Assembly: GCA_030841085.1 (NCBI GenBank) | Contig: JAVEDP010000034.1 | Location: forward strand, 1 to 64,000 | Direction of reading: 5' to 3' | Length of the DNA stretch: 64,000 bases | From: Pyrinomonadaceae bacterium | GTDB lineage: Bacteria > Acidobacteriota > Blastocatellia > Pyrinomonadales > Pyrinomonadaceae | In this document: in pieces, positions 59,205 to 64,000 of the stretch | Numbering within the stretch: position 1 is the stretch's first letter | Layout of the letters: every line of letters begins with the position of its first letter | Made by a program: the position numbers and the translations under genes | The notes under the pieces: model-generated | What the model was told of the DNA's origin: nothing | Database searches by the model: none | The model's input: the letters and a program-made list of their open reading frames with translations, nothing else

Positions 59205-59640
59205 CCGCAGAAACCTGCACATAAAACGCCGGAGCAGCAAAGGTGCGATGACAAGCTTGCACGAATCTTCGGGGACGACAATGCTGTTGCGGCTGGTAGT
59301 GGTTGAACCGGCGAACATGCCAGGTAAGAAAAATCAGTTTCGCGGCGGTCCGAACGGACATTTGAACAATGCCATGCACCTCTACGGTAGCGAAGACGGA
59401 TACGGTGAAGGCCCGGTTTTCATTCCCGCAGGAGTGGCTGGTGGAGTCCTTTGCCCATCCGACCCTGCGGACGGCAGTTACAACTTCTCAGATCCGCAAT
59501 CCTTCAACCGCTATGCATACATTCAAAACGATCCTGGCGAACCTAGGGGATTCCATGGTCAAAAGTTTCTTGGGCGTCACGGTAGAAATCTGTTCTCTTC
59601 TACTCTTGCCACTTCACGTCGCTTCATAGATGTGCGCTGA
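59205..59640 (+). pseudogene. Broken RHS tip plus RHS core-end fragment
   Basis: The first 230 bp repeat 57626-57857 with a 2-bp deletion that shifts the frame. Immediately after ccgcaggag the sequence switches to an RHS core end (reading DPQSFNRYAYIQNDP after a SYNFSDPQ stretch), matching 56589-56695, but without the VDPTG end. The join therefore runs tip then core, the reverse of gene order. This marks a recombination junction. No intact gene can be made from it. Confidence 0.75.
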
Positions 59641-59641
59641 A

Positions 59642-59986
59642 CTAATACTTCGGGACGCTCGGATCGACTTCATTGGACCACGCGATAATGCCGCCTTTCA
59701 GGTTCAGCAAATTGCCCGTAAAGCCTGATTGCTTCAACGCCTGGATCGCCCGAGCACTGCGCCCACCCATTTTGCAATGGACCACGGTTTCGCGCGCCGG
59801 ATCAATTTCAGACATTCGATTAATCACCTGGGCCAACGGAATGTGAATAGAGTTGGGAATGGCGCCGATAGCTACTTCGTCCGCTTCGCGCACGTCGACA
59901 ATTTGAATGTCGTCGCCATTGTCGAGACGCTGTTTAAGTTCCGTGGCACTGATTTCCGGCATTTGCTGAGTGGTTGCCTGATTCAT
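59642..59986 (-). CDS. Single-domain rhodanese
   Basis: This is a 114-residue rhodanese with the ATG at 59986 (GGAGG 4 nt upstream). The active-site loop VVHCKMGGRSA has the catalytic Cys. It is a close paralogue of the C-terminal domain of the CysO-E1 fusion: both share ISATELKQRLD-type starts, LIPLAQV, a GNLLNLKGGIIAWS-type end and a final EVDPSVPKY. It probably moves sulfane sulfur and may supply the same carrier. It ends 2 bp from the broken RHS fragment. Confidence 0.92.
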   Translation of the reverse strand: MNQATTQQMPEISATELKQRLDNGDDIQIVDVREADEVAIGAIPNSIHIPLAQVINRMSEIDPARETVVHCKMGGRSARAIQALKQSGFTGNLLNLKGGIIAWSNEVDPSVPKY

Positions 59987-60181
59987 AATCCTCCATCGTT
60001 CAAGAGCGTTTGTTGTAACGATCGCCAAAGTTGTAAACCAAAATGGAGACGTAGCGCAAACTCGTAGTTTACCGGGCACCGCTTTTCCACGCGCTGAAGC
60101 CGATCATCGCTGTCAGTTCTTCCCTGCTCCGAAGATCAGTTAGACTGCTGGCTTAACCGTCAGACGTGTCAGGAGCATCTC

Positions 60182-61195
60182 ATGCGATTTGAGTTCTACC
60201 ATTCGGGTATGGATAACATTCCCAAACTTGCCGTGGATGGCACGGTCGGGAATAGCATTCACTTCTCGCATTGGCAGGGAAACCAAACGCCGGCCGAAGT
60301 GAAGGCCGATACTTCAACCGAGATCACATTGAACCTGGTTGCCTCGCCAAACAGAGATGCGCTGACTCGAGGGATCGAACTCGTAACCAACAATCATTTT
60401 GATACCGACGGTGTCTTGTCGGTATGGACCATGCTTAATGGCGACCGTGCGTTGGAATTGCGCGACAAACTGATTCCCACCGCTGAGGCCGGTGATTTTT
60501 CTGAATTCACCAACGAAAACGCCGTTCGCGCCAGCATCGCCATTCAAGGTTCGGACCAACCGATCACCGCCGACGATTCCGGTTCGCCATTGGCCAATCA
60601 ACTCGCAGGCAGTCCGGTTGATGACGATGCGCGCGCTTATGAGTTAGTGCTGCCGCAAGTTGAACGCGTGCTGACTCGAATAGATGAATATGAAAACTTA
60701 TGGCGCGGACCGTGGCAACAAATCGAAAAGTCGATCGAAAGTTTCGAACGAGCCGCAAGCACTGTTCAGGAATTCAGCGACATTAAACTATCGCTCATTA
60801 CAATTGCGCGCGATGTGTTCGGTCCATCGGGATTCGATCCAGCGCGCTACGCCGCGCCGTTTACTGCGATCTCTCGTTATGCCAAGGGCCAACTGTTTCT
60901 GATTGCGATTCCTTATCAAAACGGTTGGGCGTACCGCATCGACTATCCCTATTATTCCTGGGCCGAAACAATAGTGAGACCGCGTATCCAGCGCCGCAAC
61001 TTTGCATCGCTCGTGTCGAGATTGAACGAGCGAGAGTCCAGTCGCGCGGGACGATGGGACCTGGACACGAGTGAGTTATCGTCGGCAGTGAAGTTTATCG
61101 GAGGCGACGGAAAACTTGCCGCGTCGGTGTTCCAGCCGGATCAAGTCGCCGACGCCATTCGCCGAGAGCCGGCAGGGAGCGCAGCGGCCGGGTAA
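60182..61195 (+). CDS. DUF6687-like protein
   Basis: This is a 337-residue soluble protein. A characteristic ELVTNNHFDTDGVLSVWTML near residue 62-80 and a late GQLFLIAIPYQNGWAYRIDY region match the DUF6687 pattern. The NNHFDTDG segment resembles the DHH-type motif of phosphoesterases, so metal binding is plausible, but no activity is established. It is the first of a same-strand run of conserved accessory genes. GGAG lies 11 nt before the ATG. Confidence 0.7.
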   Translation: MRFEFYHSGMDNIPKLAVDGTVGNSIHFSHWQGNQTPAEVKADTSTEITLNLVASPNRDALTRGIELVTNNHFDTDGVLSVWTMLNGDRALELRDKLIPTAEAGDFSEFTNENAVRASIAIQGSDQPITADDSGSPLANQLAGSPVDDDARAYELVLPQVERVLTRIDEYENLWRGPWQQIEKSIESFERAASTVQEFSDIKLSLITIARDVFGPSGFDPARYAAPFTAISRYAKGQLFLIAIPYQNGWAYRIDYPYYSWAETIVRPRIQRRNFASLVSRLNERESSRAGRWDLDTSELSSAVKFIGGDGKLAASVFQPDQVADAIRREPAGSAAAG

Positions 61196-61251
61196 TCGCG
61201 ATCGTGGGATTGAGCTTGCGCTGCTGAATTACAACCACCAATTCAGATTCA

Positions 61252-62169
61252 ATGCATGATGTTTTGATTATCGGCGCCGGACCTGCTGGTTTGGCAGCGG
61301 CACTCTGGTGCGACGAGCTGGGGCTGGACACGCTCGTGCTCGAGCAGGCGCAGACTGTCGGCGGCCAACTTCTTTCAATCTACAATCCAATCGAAAACTA
61401 TCCGGGCGTTAGCGTGAAAAGCGGGCGCGAGTTTCTCGATCTCTTGTCGGCAAACCTGGAGACCGCTGATTTTGACTTATGGACCAACACGACAATCGAA
61501 TCAGTTGACCTGAAGGCGAAACGCGTTGTGCTCCAAAGCGGTGAACAGCTACAGTCAATAAGCATCATCATCGCCACCGGTGTTCGACGCCGGCGACTGG
61601 GAATTCCCGGTGAAACCGAATTTGCGGGACGAGGCATTCTTGAATCAGCATCGCGTGATCGCGAGATACTGGCGGGCAAGGACATTTGCATTGTTGGCGG
61701 CGGCGATGCTGCGGCCGAGAACGCGCTGTTGCTGGCGGACGTTTGCCCCACAGTTACGGTGGTCCATCGCGGCAGGACGTTGAAGGCCCGTAGAGAGTTT
61801 ACCGAGCAGATGGTGGGCCATCACAGCATAACGATTTTTCCCGAGTCGCTTGTGACAAGAATCCTGGGCAAGACACAAGCGGAAGCGGTTGAGATACTGC
61901 GAAAGGATGCGTTGAAACCGTTTCAGATGGCCGTGCAGGGCGTGCTGGTGCGGATTGGCGTTGAGCCCAACACGGAATTGATTAGCGATCAGATTGATTT
62001 GAATGACCACGGGTATGTCGTGGTTAACGGCGAACAAGAAACTAATGTGGCGAACGTTTTCGCGATTGGCGACGTGGCGAATCCGCTGGCGCCAACGATC
62101 AGCGGTGCAACCGGCGCAGGCGCGACCGCCGCAAAAGTGATCGCTTCAAGATTGAATAAACGCAACTGA
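61252..62169 (+). CDS. Thioredoxin-reductase-like FAD oxidoreductase lacking the CxxC
   Basis: This is a 305-residue flavoprotein. FAD motif IIGAGPAGLAAALWCDELGL, NADPH motif ICIVGGGDAAAENALLL, and the FAD-closing VFAIGDVANPLAPTISGATG are intact. At the place of the thioredoxin reductase CATC the sequence reads SASRDRE, so there is no redox disulfide. It is therefore not a classical TrxB. Similar proteins act as ferredoxin-NADP reductases or reduce other partners. The ferredoxin-like gene at 51728 is a possible but unsupported partner. Confidence 0.85.
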   Translation: MHDVLIIGAGPAGLAAALWCDELGLDTLVLEQAQTVGGQLLSIYNPIENYPGVSVKSGREFLDLLSANLETADFDLWTNTTIESVDLKAKRVVLQSGEQLQSISIIIATGVRRRRLGIPGETEFAGRGILESASRDREILAGKDICIVGGGDAAAENALLLADVCPTVTVVHRGRTLKARREFTEQMVGHHSITIFPESLVTRILGKTQAEAVEILRKDALKPFQMAVQGVLVRIGVEPNTELISDQIDLNDHGYVVVNGEQETNVANVFAIGDVANPLAPTISGATGAGATAAKVIASRLNKRN

Positions 62170-62195
62170 GGAACCGTCACAAGAAACCGCTCGCA

Positions 62196-62365
62196 GCTCT
62201 GCTGCCTTCTGTGCGGAAAGGCTATGCCTTTCCGAAATTGTTTTAAAGATTTGGAGGCTATGCCTCGACGGGCTAAACGGAGGCGCAGCCTCAAGTTTTT
62301 TTTGGGTCTTCCGGAAAGGCGAAGCCTTTCCGCACGGAACGCGGCAAAGCCGCAAAAGCGCCTTC
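62196..62365. repeat. Composite nested palindromic repeat
   Basis: The outer pair is tgtgcggaaaggctatgcct and ggaaaggcgaagcctttccg. The inner pair is ggaggctatgcctcgacg and cggaggcgcagcctcaag. It ends cgcggcaaagccgc. The wording is shared with 18627-18795. Confidence 0.85.
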
Positions 62366-62821
62366 ATGATTATGGCAAGCATTGAAACAGCCACGCCCGA
62401 GCACGCGCCTTACACCGATTCGCACATCGCTGCTTATCCAATCGAATACATCGCCGGAATCGATTTGTACAATGCCGGCGAGTTTCACGCAGCGCATGAT
62501 GCCTGGGAAGAACGCTGGATGGGTGAAGTCGGCCCGCAGGAAAAACTTTTCCTGCAGGCGATGATTCAATCGGCCGTTGCCTTTCATCATTTGGAAATTG
62601 GCCGGCCCGGCGCGGCGCGTCAGATGTACACGCGGGCTAAAGAAAAGTTCTCGTTACTGGGATGCGATGTTTTCATGTCGCTCGATCTGGTTGACTATCA
62701 GGCGCAACTCGATGTTGCGCTCTCATGGTTGTTGACCGTTCCGGATCCACGCGAGTTGACCCAGCCTGAGATCAAACCGCCGCGCATTTCTTTACAATCC
62801 GAAATTTCCAAATTCGATTAG
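62366..62821 (+). CDS. DUF309 protein
   Basis: This is a 151-residue protein. Its core GIDLYNAGEFHAAHDAWEER, LQAMIQSAVAFHHLEIGR and GAARQMYTRAKEKFSLLG is the DUF309 helical bundle with the conserved AHDAWEERW motif. Function is unknown. The start at 62366 lies just beyond the palindromic repeat, with an alternative ATG two codons later. The next gene starts 9 bp downstream. Confidence 0.88.
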   Translation: MIMASIETATPEHAPYTDSHIAAYPIEYIAGIDLYNAGEFHAAHDAWEERWMGEVGPQEKLFLQAMIQSAVAFHHLEIGRPGAARQMYTRAKEKFSLLGCDVFMSLDLVDYQAQLDVALSWLLTVPDPRELTQPEIKPPRISLQSEISKFD

Positions 62822-62829
62822 TCACGCTT

Positions 62830-63360
62830 ATGAACAACCTTAGATTGTTTTCGCTCGGCTTATGGTTAGGCGCCGCAGTTTTGTTTAGCGCCGTGGTGGC
62901 GCCCACGTCGTTTCGCGTATTGCGTGGGTTCAATTTGCCAAACGCGGGCGAGATCGCCGGCACGATTGTCAGTCACACTCTTTCAGTTGTTAACCTCAGC
63001 GGCTTTGTTCTCAGTCTAATTCTGATGGTCGTCGCTTTTGGTCTCAGGCGAAATTATTCGCGCGGCCGCTTAACCGTGCAGCTTGTTTTGCTCGCCATTA
63101 TGGCCGTCGCAACCGCCGCCGGGGAATGGATAATTGCGGCGCGGATGCGCGCTTTGCGGGCGGCCATGATTATGCCAATCGATCAAGTTTCCCTGAGCGA
63201 TCCAAAACGAGTGGCATTTGCCGCACTGCACGGCTATTCTGTCGCAGCCCTTGGTGTTGCTATCGTTGCTGCCTTGCTTGTTTGCTTTGTCGTAAGAAAT
63301 CGCAGTCGCACGCTGCATGAATGGGAGAGAAGTGGCCGTGGAAATTATCGAACGCGTTGA
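62830..63360 (+). CDS. DUF4149 membrane protein
   Basis: This 176-residue protein has four hydrophobic segments, starting LRLFSLGLWLGAAVLFSAVV and APTSFRVL, the DUF4149 (TMEM205-like) pattern, and ending with a helix AALGVAIVAALLVCFVV and a basic tail. The family has no clear function. It overlaps the next gene by 29 bp, suggesting a transcription unit with DUF309 and that gene. Confidence 0.85.
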   Translation: MNNLRLFSLGLWLGAAVLFSAVVAPTSFRVLRGFNLPNAGEIAGTIVSHTLSVVNLSGFVLSLILMVVAFGLRRNYSRGRLTVQLVLLAIMAVATAAGEWIIAARMRALRAAMIMPIDQVSLSDPKRVAFAALHGYSVAALGVAIVAALLVCFVVRNRSRTLHEWERSGRGNYRTR

Positions 63361-64000
63361 TGACTGGCAAGAGCGCTTTGCCCGCTGGCAAAACGATCGC
63401 GGCGTCCACGCAACCAATGGAGACATCGGCGACGAGTATCCGTTTGTTAAAAACGAGCACGCGCCCTTTTCGCCGGCGCGGCGCGCTTTGCCGATGCTGA
63501 ATCTCGCGTTGATTTCGTCGGCCGGCGCTTACATCGAGGGCACTAATCCATTCGACACCCGCGCGAGTGCGGGCGATTTTACTTTTCGCGAAATTCCCTC
63601 GCAGATCGATGCAGAAGATTTGCGTTTCGCCGCGCGCGGTTACGATCCAACGGCGGTGATGGTCGACAGCAATTCCCTTCTACCGCTGGCTCGTCTTTTC
63701 GAATTTGAGAGCAACGGCATCATCGGCCAGTTGAACTCGGTGTTCTGGAGTTTCAGCGGCTTCGTTCCCGATGCCCCTCGGTTAGTTGACGAGATGGCGC
63801 CGAAAATTCTCGAACGCATCAAGCGTTACGAAGTGCAGGCAGCGTTACTGATTCCTGCTTCGCGACTTTGCCACCAGTCGGTGTCGTTAATTGCGCGCGC
63901 GGTCGAGTTGTTGGGAATTCCCACGATGACGCTCGCGGTTGATAAAGAGGTGGTCGAGAATGTACGGCCGCCGCGAGCGGCACTCTATGCGGGGAAACTT
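63332..64000 (+). CDS. Glycine/sarcosine/betaine reductase B-like protein (cut by the window end)
   Basis: The frame is open to the last base, so 223 codons are visible, starting at GTG 63332 (GGAGAG upstream; another GTG at 63338). The pattern LALISSAGAYIEGTNPFDTR, GDFTFREIP, DLRFAARGYD and VNGIIGQLNSVFWSF-type segments match the glycine reductase protein B family. The family redox motif (Sec or Cys, two residues, Cys, then HQ) appears here as SRLCHQSV: the first position is serine. The protein is probably not a true reductase. The C-terminus is missing. Confidence 0.75.
   Translation, partial: MAVEIIERVDDWQERFARWQNDRGVHATNGDIGDEYPFVKNEHAPFSPARRALPMLNLALISSAGAYIEGTNPFDTRASAGDFTFREIPSQIDAEDLRFAARGYDPTAVMVDSNSLLPLARLFEFESNGIIGQLNSVFWSFSGFVPDAPRLVDEMAPKILERIKRYEVQAALLIPASRLCHQSVSLIARAVELLGIPTMTLAVDKEVVENVRPPRAALYAGKL

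Noticed and set aside
1-64000. CRISPR array, phage or integrated element
   Set aside because: No regularly spaced direct repeats with unique spacers, no integrase or transposase, and no phage genes were seen. The repeats that exist are palindromic intergenic words.

Overview
The window looks like chromosomal DNA of an acidobacterium, probably close to Blastocatellia. Reasons: moderate-to-high GC with dense GC-rich codons, a von Willebrand A protein of the 'VWFA-related Acidobacterial' type, two large serine/threonine kinases fused to TPR repeats, many secreted hydrolases, a fused actinobacterial-style 2-oxoglutarate decarboxylase/dehydrogenase (Kgd), and many toxin-antitoxin pairs in a genome full of palindromic intergenic repeats. 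The taxonomic call is an inference. No rRNA, tRNA, CRISPR array, phage or transposase was found.

Layout. 1-3.8 kb: a 45-bp tandem repeat, an unknown cupin-like protein, and three paralogous proteins that join a PqqD-type domain, a twin-arginine-like hydrophobic segment and a cysteine-rich tail. 4-9.7 kb: Dam methylase, crotonase, a small two-gene operon, ribH, nusB and a CheA-type kinase. 9.7-10.8 kb: a compressed toxin-antitoxin operon with one truncated toxin. 10.8-24.3 kb: exported amidase, histidine phosphatase, kgd, TolB-like propeller, M28 peptidase, RRM protein, isocitrate dehydrogenase, purE. 24.4-28.1 kb: a receptor-like kinase followed by two small paralogous proteins. 28.2-33.4 kb: GlsB-like protein, amidohydrolase, a two-gene osmoprotectant ABC transporter, EgtD. 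33.5-40.7 kb: VWA protein, VapBC-like pair, xseA-xseB-ispA, DUF1684 lipoprotein, DUF433/DUF5615 pair with a frameshifted toxin. 40.7-45.3 kb: membrane LuxR-type regulator, PPP-type phosphatase overlapping a Ser/Thr kinase, NTF2-like protein.

45.5-48.9 kb is the most interesting part: an apparent cysteine biosynthesis operon of the CysO/Mec/CysM type. It has (i) the sulfur-carrier CysO fused in one polypeptide to its E1 activator and a rhodanese, (ii) a JAMM peptidase directly upstream, (iii) cysM, and (iv) in front of cysM a near-consensus promoter, a 34-residue leader peptide with ten cysteines, and a strong intrinsic terminator. The 5' arm of the terminator is perfectly complementary over 10 nt to a segment inside the leader gene. 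This has the parts of a cysteine-sensing transcription attenuator.

49-64 kb: S9 peptidase, glutaredoxin, ferredoxin-like protein, a 1,624-residue RHS/YD-repeat protein followed by a candidate immunity membrane protein and displaced or broken RHS tips with their own candidate immunity genes, a second rhodanese, and a run of conserved accessory genes ending in a truncated glycine-reductase-B-like gene at the window edge.

Many intergenic gaps hold palindromic elements, several built as concentric nested inverted repeats. These account for most of the non-coding DNA.
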